The notes beneath the pieces were generated by a model. The model worked only from the letters and a program-made list of their open reading frames with translations. It was not told the origin of the DNA and did no database searches. DNA of 64,000 bases from positions 94,805 through 158,804 of the forward strand of contig CAJUHS010000003.1 in NCBI GenBank assembly GCA_910586535.1, written 5' to 3'. Source of the DNA: an uncultured Oscillospiraceae bacterium. GTDB lineage: Bacteria; Bacillota; Clostridia; Oscillospirales; Ruminococcaceae. Position numbers and translations under genes: made by a program. Positions 24,557 to 33,517 of the stretch are shown here, piece after piece; position 1 is the first letter of the stretch; every line of letters begins with the position of its first letter.

Positions 24557-25099
24557 CTATAATCTGTAACAATTCAGATCCGTTCCGTCAAGAGTGCGGA
24601 TGACGAACGCACCGTCCTCATATATCATATAGGTTTTCGGATTGCCCTCCTTTGGCAAAGAAACCGAACCGGGGTTCATGTAGATATAGTCCCTGCTTCC
24701 GTCGATAATTTGGATATGGGTATGCCCGTGGAGAAGTATGTCTCCGCGGTTCAGAGCAGGCGGATTTTCGGTATTGAATATGTGCCCGTGAGTAAGAAAG
24801 ACAGTCCTGCCCTCAAGCCAGAGCAGGGAACAGTCCGCCGTAATAGGGAAGTCAAGCACCATTTGATCCACCTCGGTATCGCAGTTCCCCCGCACACAGA
24901 GCAGCTTTTCCCGCCGCTCATTGAGCATTTTTATGACCTGCTTAGGCGCGTAGCCGTCGGGCAGATCGTTTCTGGGACCGTGATAGAGGATATCCCCCAG
25001 CAGGAAAAGCTTGTCCGCTTTTTCATTGTCAAACCGTTCCAGCATTTGGGCGCAGCAGTCCGCGTCTCCGTGTATATCGGAGGCAAACATAAGCTTCAT
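24557..25099 (-). CDS. YfcE-type metallophosphoesterase
   Basis: 180 residues of the small calcineurin-like phosphodiesterase family. All metal motifs are present: SDIHGD (residues about 7-12), LGDILYHG, VRGNCD, LTHGH and LHGHTHI. E. coli YfcE hydrolyses artificial phosphodiesters; the natural substrate is unknown. GGAGGG precedes the ATG. It lies 12 bases after the DUF4180 gene, which in turn follows the epimerase-like gene by 23 bases, so the three probably form one transcript. Confidence 0.9.
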   Translation of the reverse strand: MKLMFASDIHGDADCCAQMLERFDNEKADKLFLLGDILYHGPRNDLPDGYAPKQVIKMLNERREKLLCVRGNCDTEVDQMVLDFPITADCSLLWLEGRTVFLTHGHIFNTENPPALNRGDILLHGHTHIQIIDGSRDYIYMNPGSVSLPKEGNPKTYMIYEDGAFVIRTLDGTDLNCYRL

Positions 25100-25111
25100 G
25101 GAAATCCCTCC

Positions 25112-25477
25112 TTAAATTTTTGTAAGCATATCTACAGCTTCCTCTTCCGTCGAAACGAAAAATACGTCCCTGCCCTTGTTGCTTTCATATATAAAATCTT
25201 TCAGAGGTTTGCTTGTATAGCGCGAATAATCTCCGTAAACCGCTATCCTGCCTCCGTAATTGATATACTTTTGCAGTATTTCCCCCGCAAGTCCGGTACT
25301 GAGGATAAAAAAGTCCTCCGTAACCATGTTCTTATCAATTGCAATATTTTTCGTACCTGCTTCATAACCCGCAGTCATAAGCAGGTCAAGGGCAGACTGC
25401 ACGTCCGTAACAGCTTTTCCCTCTCCGCTTACAACGACGCAGCTTATGCCGTTTTTTTCTTTCTTTGTAAAATTCAT
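25112..25477 (-). CDS. DUF4180 domain protein
   Basis: 121 residues matching the DUF4180 family, with the conserved opening of an alternating strand-helix domain and the segment TEDFFILSTGLAGEILQK near residue 55. The fold resembles STAS-like small domains, and no catalytic residues can be named. AAGGAGGAC precedes the ATG. It is in a tight row with the epimerase-like and phosphoesterase genes. Confidence 0.8.
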   Translation of the reverse strand: MNFTKKEKNGISCVVVSGEGKAVTDVQSALDLLMTAGYEAGTKNIAIDKNMVTEDFFILSTGLAGEILQKYINYGGRIAVYGDYSRYTSKPLKDFIYESNKGRDVFFVSTEEEAVDMLTKI

Positions 25478-25500
25478 TTTTACTGTCCTCCTTTTATATT

Positions 25501-26508
25501 CTATTTGGTGAAAAACCTCTGGGAAACCGTATAGCTGCCGTTAGGAGCGATCTCCTCATAGCCGCTTTCCTCTCTCGGAATATCAAGATTTGGGGCATTC
25601 ACCTGAGCCGTCATAGGCTCGGGACAAAAATAATTCTTAAAACCCTTGTCGTTCCATATCATCCAGAATTTGTACTTATCGTCCGTCTCATAGCAGATGC
25701 GCTTTCCGCTTGCCGTATCGGTAATAACGCAGCCGCGGAAATCCTCGCCGTCCAGCTTCAGCGTGCCGCCGACGTACATCTCGTTGCAGATATTTTTCAG
25801 CACCGGTACCCTGCCGCTCAGGTACTCCTTGTCGTGCTTGTCAAGCTCTGACTGAGTTCCGTCCGGAAGCCACCTGCGCTTGTTAAAGTTTATCTTCTTA
25901 ACGGCGGGGACTTGCAGACGGATATCCTCCTGCCTGCCTCCGTCCACAAATGGGGCGTTTATCGTAGTATGCGTTGCAATGGAAACCGGCATCATTTTAT
26001 CGGAATTGTTGGTTAGAGAAACAGTGTGCCTCATGCCGTTTTCGGAAAGTTCAATCGTAATTTCCGCAGTAAATTTTACGGGAAAGCAGACAAAGAAAAA
26101 GTCGTTCTCATCGTAGACATACTCCGTGGTGACGTAAGCTTTTCCGTCCTCTGCGGCAAGAGCCTTTATTTTATGTACGCGCTTTTGCAGGAAACCGTGA
26201 AGATGGTTTCCGCACCTGCCCTCGTTTACGGGAAGATAATACTCTCCGTCTGAAGTCTTTAAAAGTCCTCCGTCAAAACGGTTAGGCAAATAAAGCGTGG
26301 GAAGTCCCCACACCTCTGCGGCATTCAGTATTTCCGCAATGCTCACATCGTCCCTGTAGCGGAAAATTTCCATACCCTTTTCGTTGTCCCGCAAACGCAG
26401 AACGCTGCTGCCTATCTGAGGAGCGACTACAGCATAGTAGCCTCCTGCGGCAAGCTCCACAGCCTCAATGCCCTTGTGATCTGCTTTTCTTGCGTAAAAT
26501 CCCGACAT
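25501..26508 (-). CDS. Aldose 1-epimerase (galactose mutarotase)-like protein
   Basis: 335 residues of the galactose mutarotase-like beta-sandwich superfamily. NHLHGFLQKR carries the substrate histidine, ATHTTINAPF the second conserved histidine region, and a Glu near the C-terminus (NLDIPREESGYE) may be the catalytic base. Members interconvert sugar anomers or bind oligosaccharides. The protein deviates enough from GalM that the substrate is not assignable. AAAGGAG precedes the ATG. It leads a short three-gene minus-strand group. Confidence 0.8.
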   Translation of the reverse strand: MSGFYARKADHKGIEAVELAAGGYYAVVAPQIGSSVLRLRDNEKGMEIFRYRDDVSIAEILNAAEVWGLPTLYLPNRFDGGLLKTSDGEYYLPVNEGRCGNHLHGFLQKRVHKIKALAAEDGKAYVTTEYVYDENDFFFVCFPVKFTAEITIELSENGMRHTVSLTNNSDKMMPVSIATHTTINAPFVDGGRQEDIRLQVPAVKKINFNKRRWLPDGTQSELDKHDKEYLSGRVPVLKNICNEMYVGGTLKLDGEDFRGCVITDTASGKRICYETDDKYKFWMIWNDKGFKNYFCPEPMTAQVNAPNLDIPREESGYEEIAPNGSYTVSQRFFTK

Positions 26509-26575
26509 AATAAGTTCTCCTTTATAATAAAGTTTTAAGCGTTAAAAATTATCTGTACCCCTTTAAATCATCAAA

Positions 26576-27175
26576 TCATCCGTCATATTTCCGTATCCTA
26601 AGCTCTATCCCCAGGGACATAGCAAGCGCCTTGCATCGGCTTATGTCCTCCATGGGAATAACGTCCACCACAGTAAATATCACCTTGGGAACGTATTTTT
26701 TGCAATCCGCCGCAAAAGAGATCATCGCCTCGAAAGCGTCGTCCCATTTTGGTCGGGTGACCGCGTTGTACTTTTCCGCAGAGCATTGGTTCAGGGATAC
26801 CGACACAATGTCCACCGCCCCCTCCAGCACCTTCGCCGTAGGCTCGCCCCAAATCTTGTCCCCCAGACCGTTGGTATTGAGACGGACGGGAATTTTAAAA
26901 TTATCCTTGATGTACCGACCGATATAGCCCACGTCCTCGGCGCGCTCCATAGGCTCGCCGTAACCGCAGAAAACAATTTCCCTAAACTGTGTCAGGTCGT
27001 ACTTTTCAAGCTCGTCAATGACCTCGTCCACCGTCGGCTCACGGTCAAGCCAAAGGCTGTCGGAGCCGTACGCGCCGTCGCCGTTTTGGCGGATACAGAA
27101 CGTGCAGCTGCAGGGACACTTATTCGTCAGATTAATGTAAAGCTTATTGCCCACCGTGTATAAAACTGTCATCAT
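26576..27175 (-). CDS. Radical SAM protein of the TatD-linked family
   Basis: About 200 residues. NKCPCSCTFCIRQNG holds the CxxxCxxC motif that binds the 4Fe-4S cluster and S-adenosylmethionine; FCGYGEPMER is the GGE-like SAM contact. The length and sequence match the TatD-associated radical SAM family (TIGR04038), whose reaction is not known. No TatD nuclease gene lies beside it here. The ATG at 27175 is chosen after AAGGAA; one codon downstream is a second ATG. It precedes, on the same strand, the epimerase-like gene group. Confidence 0.88.
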   Translation of the reverse strand: MMTVLYTVGNKLYINLTNKCPCSCTFCIRQNGDGAYGSDSLWLDREPTVDEVIDELEKYDLTQFREIVFCGYGEPMERAEDVGYIGRYIKDNFKIPVRLNTNGLGDKIWGEPTAKVLEGAVDIVSVSLNQCSAEKYNAVTRPKWDDAFEAMISFAADCKKYVPKVIFTVVDVIPMEDISRCKALAMSLGIELRIRKYDG

Positions 27176-27220
27176 AAAAATCATTCCTTATTAAAAATCA
27201 GAAAGCAGAAGCAAGCTGTG

Positions 27221-27694
27221 TCACACCCATACGTCTACCTCGTCAGGAGCGGGCGTTTCATAACCCTCCTCAAATTTTTTAAGAAGATTTTCGTCCACAA
27301 AATAAGCGTTTTTATCTCCCGCGGACACCGCGCCGTTCCGCTTTTCAATGCGCCTTTGCCATTCCTCGCCGCTTATATCTATAAAGTGCAATTCGCAGGG
27401 AATGCCCCGCTGTCCGTAAAATTCCTTTGAGTAATCCCGGTGTCCCTTAGTCCAGAAGCCGCAGTCAAGAAGCACGTCCGCGCCCGCTTGCAGTATTTCG
27501 AGGGACTTGTCAAAAATATACTGCTGTACATTCCGCACATACTCGTCGTGCCTTTCTCCCGCGTACTGACCGAAAACCGCAAGCATTATCTCGTCCACCG
27601 AAAGCAGTACCGCGTTTCCCTCCGCGCGGAGCTTTTCCGCGTATGTGCTTTTGCCGACGCATATTTTTCCGCATATTAAAATTACCTTTGGCAT
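27221..27694 (-). CDS. P-loop kinase-like ATPase (AAA_33/zeta-toxin-like)
   Basis: 157 residues. ICGKICVGKSTYAEKL is a Walker A motif at the N-terminus, with a DEIM acid motif and a C-terminal lid rich in Arg (WQRRIEKRN). Such small proteins phosphorylate small molecules or nucleotides; they resemble but are not the same as zeta toxins, and no antitoxin gene is next to it. GGGGAG precedes the ATG. Confidence 0.8.
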   Translation of the reverse strand: MPKVILICGKICVGKSTYAEKLRAEGNAVLLSVDEIMLAVFGQYAGERHDEYVRNVQQYIFDKSLEILQAGADVLLDCGFWTKGHRDYSKEFYGQRGIPCELHFIDISGEEWQRRIEKRNGAVSAGDKNAYFVDENLLKKFEEGYETPAPDEVDVWV

Positions 27695-27780
27695 AATTAC
27701 ACTCCCCGATTTTATAAATTATCCCGCCCCCTTGGGGGCTTTGCAAAGTAAATTTTCTTGCATTCAACATTTGGGGGTGA

Positions 27781-27996
27781 CTAAGCCCGCGGTGGCTCCC
27801 CGATTGTGCTCTCAATATAGCCGGTTATCAGCTTGCCCGCGAGCCAGCCCATAGCAATGCTCACTGCATGGGAAAAAACGTCGATATTTTCCTTCCTGCT
27901 TATTTTCTTGAATGCCCAGCTTATTATCACCGCAATGTTCAGATAAATAAGCAGGTCTCTGATTCTGATGTACTCCTTTTCATTGATACCGTTCAT
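27781..27996 (-). CDS. Small protein with two hydrophobic helices
   Basis: 71 residues from the ATG at 27996 (AAAGGAC upstream). Two hydrophobic stretches (LLIYLNIAVIISWAF and AVSIAMGWLAGKLITGYI) flank a basic loop; it may be a small membrane protein. No family recognised. It lies 33 bases after asnS on the same strand and may be cotranscribed. Confidence 0.55.
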   Translation of the reverse strand: MNGINEKEYIRIRDLLIYLNIAVIISWAFKKISRKENIDVFSHAVSIAMGWLAGKLITGYIESTIGEPPRA

Positions 27997-28029
27997 AGTC
28001 AACAGTCGTCCTTTCAAAATTTTAATACA

Positions 28030-29418
28030 TTAGTATATGCTTCCCGCCGTGCGTGGAAAAGGTATAACGTCGCGGATATTTGATACCCCCGTAACGTACA
28101 TTATAAGCCGCTCAAAGCCCAACCCGAAACCTGCGTGCTTGGCTCCTCCGTATCGGCGCAGATCAAGGTACCAGTCATAGTCTTCAGAAGACAAGCCAAG
28201 CTCCGCCATTCTTTGAGTCAGAATATCCAACCGCTCCTCGCGCTGGCTTCCGCCGATAAGCTCTCCCACACCGGGGACAAGCAGGTCTACCGCCGCAACG
28301 GTTTTTCCGTCGTCGTTCAGGCGCATATAGAAAGCTTTTATCTCCTTTGGATAATCGGTAACAAACACAGGCTTTCTAAACACCTTTTCGGTAAGGTACC
28401 GCTCGTGCTCCGTCTGAAGGTCGCAGCCCCAGAAAACGGGATACTCAAATTCGTCCTTATGCTCCTCCAGAATTTCTACAGCCTTTGTGTAACCGCACCT
28501 CGCAAAGTCGGAATCCGCCACGGATTTGATCCGCTCCAGCAAGTCCTTGTCATAGAAATTATTGCAGAACTCCAGCTCCGCGGGACACTCGTTCAGCAGC
28601 GCGTTAAGAACGTACTTGAGCATATTTTCAGCAAGCTCCATATCGTCCTCCAAGTCCGCAAAAGCAATTTCGGGTTCTATCATCCAGAACTCGGCGGCGT
28701 GTCTCGGGGTATAGGACTTTTCCGCCCGAAACGTCGGACCGAACGTGTAAATTTTTCCGAAAGCCATTGCCATACACTCGCCCTCAAGCTGTCCCGAAAC
28801 CGTCAAAGAAGCTGGCTGCCCGAAAAAATCTGCGCTGAAATCCGTATGCCCCTCGGCGGTTTTTGGTGCGCCGTCCAAATCAAGCGTAGTAACGCGGAAC
28901 ATCTCTCCCGCACCCTCGCAGTCGTTTGCTGTGATTATGGGCGTGTGAGCGTACACAAAGCCGTTCTCCGAAAAAAATCTGTGCAGAGCCTGAGCCGCCG
29001 CGGAACGTATCTTAAACACCGCCTGAAAGGTGTTTGTACGCATACGCAGGTGAGATATGGTACGCAGATAATCAAGTCCGTGGGCTTTTTTCTGCAGCGG
29101 ATAATCTGGAGAGGACGTCCCCTCGACTGCAATTTTGTCGGCGTTTATCTCAAATTTCTGCTTGGCGTTCGGCGTAAGTATCACCCTGCCGGTAACGCTT
29201 ATCGCCGCTCCGGTGTTGAGCTTGGAAATTTCCTCGAAATTGTTAAGCTTATCCGCCTCGGCTACTATCTGGACGGGAGTAAAGCAGCTTCCGTCAGAAA
29301 TTGAAATAAAAGCAATGCCCTTTCCCGTACGGAGGGATTTTATCCAGCCGCAGACAGTTACCATGTCCGAAAAAGCCTCGGGACATTCGTTCAGTTGTTT
29401 CAGTTCTGTGCGTTTCAT
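28030..29418 (-). CDS. asnS: Asparaginyl-tRNA synthetase
   Basis: 462 residues. It charges tRNA-Asn with asparagine. The N-terminal OB-fold anticodon domain (about 1-110) is followed by the class II catalytic core, with WMIEPEIAFADLEDDMEL, diagnostic for AsnRS over AspRS, and motif 3 GLGFERLIMYVTG near the C-terminus ending in PFPRTAGS. GAAAGGATCC precedes the ATG. The PHP gene lies 33 bases upstream on the same strand. Confidence 0.96.
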   Translation of the reverse strand: MKRTELKQLNECPEAFSDMVTVCGWIKSLRTGKGIAFISISDGSCFTPVQIVAEADKLNNFEEISKLNTGAAISVTGRVILTPNAKQKFEINADKIAVEGTSSPDYPLQKKAHGLDYLRTISHLRMRTNTFQAVFKIRSAAAQALHRFFSENGFVYAHTPIITANDCEGAGEMFRVTTLDLDGAPKTAEGHTDFSADFFGQPASLTVSGQLEGECMAMAFGKIYTFGPTFRAEKSYTPRHAAEFWMIEPEIAFADLEDDMELAENMLKYVLNALLNECPAELEFCNNFYDKDLLERIKSVADSDFARCGYTKAVEILEEHKDEFEYPVFWGCDLQTEHERYLTEKVFRKPVFVTDYPKEIKAFYMRLNDDGKTVAAVDLLVPGVGELIGGSQREERLDILTQRMAELGLSSEDYDWYLDLRRYGGAKHAGFGLGFERLIMYVTGVSNIRDVIPFPRTAGSIY

Positions 29419-29451
29419 TATTGGGATCCTTTCATAAAAAATCGGAAAATT

Positions 29452-30132
29452 TTATTCAATGCATATAACTTTTCTTTCCGCAACAGCTCTTGCGTAGTCC
29501 GTTACTGAGGTGAATCTTGTTTCTGACATTACCCCTCCGCCAAACCATTTGCCGGAAGTATTATGAGAGTCGGAGCCGCCCGTTACGGGAAGCCCGTACC
29601 ATTCCGCATAAAGCTTAGCCCGTTCGTTGAATTCAGGGTGACCCGATCTTATGTGGGACGCGTTAACAGCCTCCACCGCGTCCGTAAAATGAGGCGCATG
29701 AACCGTGGAACGGATATAGCCGTAATCTCTGAAAGGATGAGCCTGAACAACAAAGCCGCCGCAGCGTCTGGCGTACTCCAGAAAGTCCGTAAGCTCCATA
29801 TCGAGAATGCGGTCGTTTTTCATAAGCCACTGCTTGTCCAGACCGTACACAAGATAATCCGAACCGCCGTCGCCGTACTCAAAACCGAAGAACACGTCCA
29901 GGCCTATTTCAGCTCCGCGCCTTTTCGCATTTTCGTAGCCCCTGCAATAAAGCTCTATGCGCTCTTCCCAAGGCAGACCCCGCGGCACTGCGGAGTTCCC
30001 GTTGAAAAAGTGGTCTGTAACGATTATTCCCGCATAGCCCTCGGATTTATACTTTTCAGCCATTTCCGCGCCCGAAGAATCGGCGCACGCGCTTGCTTCT
30101 CCGGTATGCATATGAGTTTCGTACCTGTACAT
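29452..30132 (-). CDS. PHP-domain phosphoesterase
   Basis: 226 residues. ETHMHTGEASACADSS carries the first metal histidines, VTDHFFNGN the second pair, FGFEYGDGG and VVQAHPFRDYG later ligands, and GSDSHNT the C-terminal ones, so the trinuclear metal site of the PHP family looks complete. Related enzymes hydrolyse nucleotide or sugar phosphates. It has a promoter at 30195-30223 and probably heads a unit with asnS. Confidence 0.85.
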   Translation of the reverse strand: MYRYETHMHTGEASACADSSGAEMAEKYKSEGYAGIIVTDHFFNGNSAVPRGLPWEERIELYCRGYENAKRRGAEIGLDVFFGFEYGDGGSDYLVYGLDKQWLMKNDRILDMELTDFLEYARRCGGFVVQAHPFRDYGYIRSTVHAPHFTDAVEAVNASHIRSGHPEFNERAKLYAEWYGLPVTGGSDSHNTSGKWFGGGVMSETRFTSVTDYARAVAERKVICIE

Positions 30133-30194
30133 TTCAAAATCTCTTTTCGTTTATCAGTCTAAATGCCGTGGAAAAACTTTTCCCGTACAGTATA

Positions 30195-30223
30195 ATTTTA
30201 CCATACGGGGGTGTGTTTGTCAA
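30195..30223 (-). promoter_or_regulatory. Promoter of the PHP-asnS unit
   Basis: On the minus strand TTGACA (30218-30223) and TAAAAT (30195-30200), spacer 17. Confidence 0.65.
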
Positions 30224-30466
30224 TATTTCGGCATTACGGCTTCGCGGAAATCAGTTCCCGCAGGATTAGCTTATGGCAATAGCGCTCTGCCGTCTGCAAA
30301 AGCTTCGTCCGCAGCTGTTAAGTGAAGACCCGAGTAACTATAATGCCTGAATGCCTAATACAGCTAATCAGAACAAATAAAAAGAAAAGTACTGCGGCAA
30401 GTAAACGCCAGATAAAAATGCTGAACAAAAATTTAGAACAATAATTGTAAAAATTTTTAAAACCTA

Positions 30467-30495
30467 TTGCAAAAATCTTATACAAATGTTACAAT
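30467..30495 (+). promoter_or_regulatory. Promoter of the cellobiose phosphorylase gene
   Basis: TTGCAA (30467-30472) and TACAAT (30490-30495), spacer 17. This gives a leader of about 170 bases. The 30224-30466 part of the gap shows nothing recognisable. Confidence 0.6.
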
Positions 30496-30553
30496 AGCAG
30501 TATGAATTGTTATGCCTTTGCGGCTTAACAGCAGTTCCGGTATGAAGCTGTAA

Positions 30554-30643
30554 ACAAAAGATAAAACCCAAACCCGCATATGCGTGATTTTCGGCTTGTC
30601 TTTTGTACGTTTTCTGCGCGGAACCGCTGTAGGGAGACCGCGC
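30554..30643 (+). promoter_or_regulatory. Structured leader of the cellobiose phosphorylase mRNA
   Basis: ACAAAAGA (30554-30561) pairs with TCTTTTGT (30599-30606) around an inner palindrome CGCATATGCG, and GCGCGG (30616-30621) pairs with CCGCGC (30638-30643) shortly before GAAGGAGTG and the start codon. Sequential stems near the ribosome site suggest control of translation or elongation. No known riboswitch class is recognised. Confidence 0.4.
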
Positions 30644-30672
30644 TTCGGCTTTTATGAAGGAGTGTATTTGTA

Positions 30673-33081
30673 ATGAATTACGGACATTTTGATCTTGAAA
30701 ACAAGGAGTATGTTATTACCAGACCCGATACTCCCGCGCCTTGGGCGAACTATCTGGGAGATCCCGAATACGGAGCTATGATCTCCGGCAACGCGGAGGG
30801 CTACAGCTTTGTCAAGTCCGGCGCAAACGGACGTCTCCTGCGCTACCGTTTCAATACCAATCTGGCTCTTCCCGGAAGATTTATCTATATCCGCGACAAC
30901 GATACAGCCGATTACTGGTCCGCTTCATGGCAGCCCGTGGGCAAGCCTCTGGACAAGTATAAGAGCGAATGCCGCCACGGTACGGCTTACACCGTTATTT
31001 CCGCGGAATACGCAAACGTTAAATCCCAGGTTACCTATTATGTTCCCAAGGGCAAGACGTACGAGGTCTGGAGAGCTGTGATCACCAACCTTGACAGCAA
31101 GCCAAGAAAGCTTTCCGTTTACGGCTTCTGCGAGTTTACAAACGACAACAACTACGAGCAGGATCAGGTAAACCTCCAGTACACTCAGTTCATTACAAGA
31201 ACCTCCTTTGAGGAGAACAAGATACTTCAGCACATAAACGAAAACAGCGGCAAATGGGCGGACGGCTCCAACCACAGAGAACGGTTCTTCGGCATGGTGG
31301 GCTCGGACGTTTGCGGCTACTGCGGCGATCTTAACCACTTTATCGGTTCCTACCGTACAATGGCTAACCCTATCGCTGTTGAAAGCGGACGCTGCGACAA
31401 CGTGCTCAACTACAACGCCAACGCCTGCGGAGCTCTTCAGACCGCAGTTACTCTCGGCGCCGGCGGCACTATTGAACTTATCTACATCGTAGGACAGCGC
31501 TGCAACGCTGAAGCCACAGCTATACTTAACGAATACAAAGAGCCGGGCAAGGTGGACGCTGAGATCAAGGAGCTGAAAAGCTTCTGGCACAGCAAGCTGA
31601 ACAACTTTAAGATAGACACTCCCAGCCCCGAGTTCAACAACATGATAAACGTCTGGAACGCTTACCAGTGCTTTATTACGTTCATCTGGTCAAGAGCTGC
31701 TTCCTTTATCTACTGCGGACTGAGAAACGGCTACGGCTACCGCGACACCGTTCAGGATATTCAGGGTATCATTCACCTTGATCCCGAAATGGCTGCGGAC
31801 AAGATACGCTTTATGCTGTCCGCTCAGGTTGACAACGGCGCGGGTCTGCCCCTTGTTAAGTTCAACCACAACGCGGGTCACGAGACCTGCCCCGACGAGA
31901 ACGACGAAAACTCCATTTACGCCAAGGAGACAGGTCACCCCTCTTACCGTGCGGACGACGCTCTCTGGCTGTTCCCCACAATTTCCAAGTACATCGGCGA
32001 AAGCGGAAACAAGGCGTTTCTTGACGAGGTTATCCTGTACTCCAACGGCGGCGAGGATACCGTTTATAATCACCTAAAAAAGGCTATCGACTTCTCCATG
32101 AACCATCTCGGAGGACACGATATGCCCGCAGGTCTCCACGCGGACTGGAACGACTGTCTGCGTATGGGCAAAAAGGGCGAGTCCACATTTGTGGCGTTCC
32201 AGCTTTACTACGCAATGACGGTTCTCAAGGGCTACGCTCAGGAGAAAAACGATACCGACTATATCAAGTACCTTGACGACGTTCAGGGCAAGCTGGGCGC
32301 GTCCCTTGCAAAGTGCTGGGACGAGGACAGATTTATCCGCGGCATACGCGAGGACGGCGTTATCGTGGGCGCAAAGAAGGATCCCGAAGCAAATATGTGG
32401 CTCAATCCTCAGAGCTGGAGCGTAATTTCCGGCTTCGCTTCAAAGGAGCAGGGAGAAAAGGCTATGGAATCCGTTCACGAGATACTGAACACTCCTTACG
32501 GCGTTAAGCTTCTTGAACCCCCTTACGTTAAGGACTACTTTGACGGCGCGCTCATGCACATCTTCAACCCCGATACAAAGGAAAACGGCGGTATCTTCTC
32601 TCAGTCGCAGGGCTGGGCGATACTGGCGGAATCCCTCCTCGGTCACGGCAACAGAGCGTTCGAGTACTTTATGGAGTCTTCCCCTGCGGCTATGAACGAC
32701 AAGGCGGAAGTCCGCGTTATCGAGCCTTACGCTCACGGACAGTTCACCGAATCCACACGCTCGCCTTTCGAGGGACGTTCTCACGTTCACTGGCTGACGG
32801 GTACGGCTTCCACGGTAATGGTAGGCTGCGTCGAGGGTATCCTGGGTATGCGTCCCAATTCCGACGGACTGACTGTTGCTCCCGCTATACCATCCGACTG
32901 GGCAAGCTACACGGTGGAGAAGACGTTCAGAGGAAAGAAGCTGAACATGACCTTCAACAACCCCAACCATGCGGAAAGCGGAGTGTCTTCCATCGTCCTC
33001 AACGGCGAGAAGCTTGACGGAAACTTTATTCCCGCGGATAAGCTGAAAGAGGAGAACGAGGTTACTGTAACTCTCGGCTGA
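30673..33081 (+). CDS. Cellobiose phosphorylase (GH94)
   Basis: 802 residues. It splits cellobiose with phosphate into glucose and glucose 1-phosphate in the cytoplasm, saving ATP during cellulose use. The opening YGHFDLENKEYVITRPDTP and PWANYLG are those of Ruminococcus-type cellobiose phosphorylases; an N-terminal beta-sandwich (about 1-290) is joined to an (alpha/alpha)6 barrel in which HADWNDCLR contains the catalytic aspartate. The C-terminal THR-like GTAST and jelly-roll end (SVVLNGEKL-like) are present. The gene stands alone with its own leader and terminator. pgcA, which uses glucose 1-phosphate, is at 38.9 kb. Confidence 0.95.
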   Translation: MNYGHFDLENKEYVITRPDTPAPWANYLGDPEYGAMISGNAEGYSFVKSGANGRLLRYRFNTNLALPGRFIYIRDNDTADYWSASWQPVGKPLDKYKSECRHGTAYTVISAEYANVKSQVTYYVPKGKTYEVWRAVITNLDSKPRKLSVYGFCEFTNDNNYEQDQVNLQYTQFITRTSFEENKILQHINENSGKWADGSNHRERFFGMVGSDVCGYCGDLNHFIGSYRTMANPIAVESGRCDNVLNYNANACGALQTAVTLGAGGTIELIYIVGQRCNAEATAILNEYKEPGKVDAEIKELKSFWHSKLNNFKIDTPSPEFNNMINVWNAYQCFITFIWSRAASFIYCGLRNGYGYRDTVQDIQGIIHLDPEMAADKIRFMLSAQVDNGAGLPLVKFNHNAGHETCPDENDENSIYAKETGHPSYRADDALWLFPTISKYIGESGNKAFLDEVILYSNGGEDTVYNHLKKAIDFSMNHLGGHDMPAGLHADWNDCLRMGKKGESTFVAFQLYYAMTVLKGYAQEKNDTDYIKYLDDVQGKLGASLAKCWDEDRFIRGIREDGVIVGAKKDPEANMWLNPQSWSVISGFASKEQGEKAMESVHEILNTPYGVKLLEPPYVKDYFDGALMHIFNPDTKENGGIFSQSQGWAILAESLLGHGNRAFEYFMESSPAAMNDKAEVRVIEPYAHGQFTESTRSPFEGRSHVHWLTGTASTVMVGCVEGILGMRPNSDGLTVAPAIPSDWASYTVEKTFRGKKLNMTFNNPNHAESGVSSIVLNGEKLDGNFIPADKLKEENEVTVTLG

Positions 33082-33101
33082 TCAAATTTACTGTAAAAAT
33101 T

Positions 33102-33136
33102 ATGCGGCGCGGCGATTTTAGCTGCGCCGCATTTTT
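33102..33136 (+). terminator. Terminator of the cellobiose phosphorylase gene
   Basis: ATGCGGCGC (33102-33110) pairs with GCGCCGCAT (33124-33132) then TTTT. Confidence 0.8.
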
Positions 33137-33246
33137 ATGAAAGGAAGATGCCTGCGGAATATCCTGAAACAAGTCGATACCCCAAGCTTTACGAAAGACT
33201 TAATACTAATGCTATAAGCATTGCATAAAAAATATCCGAACAAAAT

Positions 33247-33326
33247 CTGTAGGGGACGGGTTCCACGTCCCTCATTTACAAAACAAAACGATTTGTACTG
33301 CGAACGGGGATACTCCGCCTCTACAA
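33247..33326. repeat. Dispersed imperfect palindrome with TGTAGGGG end, copy 1
   Basis: Starts CTGTAGGGGACGGGTT and ends CCGCCTCTACAA, roughly inverse to each other. A related element with TTGTAGGGGCGG and CCGTCCCCTGCAA is at 48003-48058. Such GC-rich TGTAGGGG palindromes are spread between genes in many Clostridia (family knowledge). The rest of 33137-33414 shows no gene. Confidence 0.5.
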
Positions 33327-33414
33327 TAAGGTTTTTATGGATTGCTATAATATTAATTTTAAATCTCGCTATATACAATTTTGTAAAAGAGGTCCGGCAG
33401 AGCTTTTGTATCCA

Positions 33415-33446
33415 ATAGCTATTTAAAAAAATATTTAAATAGCTAT
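33415..33446. promoter_or_regulatory. Upstream operator of the sdpR-sdpI unit
   Basis: ATAGCTATTTAAA (33415-33427) and TTTAAATAGCTAT (33434-33446) are perfect inverted arms, the right arm touching the -35 box. Both contain the ATTTAAA half-site seen again in the downstream operator. Confidence 0.7.
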
Positions 33447-33474
33447 TGACAAGTGCGGTAAAGTGTGCTATAAT
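33446..33474 (+). promoter_or_regulatory. Consensus promoter of the sdpR-sdpI unit
   Basis: TTGACA (33446-33451) and TATAAT (33469-33474), both perfect, spacer 17. It must be held down by a repressor, fitting the flanking operators. Confidence 0.8.
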
Positions 33475-33475
33475 C

Positions 33476-33497
33476 TATTTAAAGAAATCTTTAAATA
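33476..33497. promoter_or_regulatory. Downstream operator of the sdpR-sdpI unit
   Basis: TATTTAAAGA-AA-TCTTTAAATA, a perfect palindrome starting one base after the -10 box, at the transcription start. Confidence 0.75.
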
Positions 33498-33517
33498 CTG
33501 ATAAGCAGGTGATCGAA

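Noticed and set aside
28135..29304. 389-codon plus-strand frame across asnS
   Set aside because: Opposite asnS with no ribosome site and no recognisable protein; a shadow frame.
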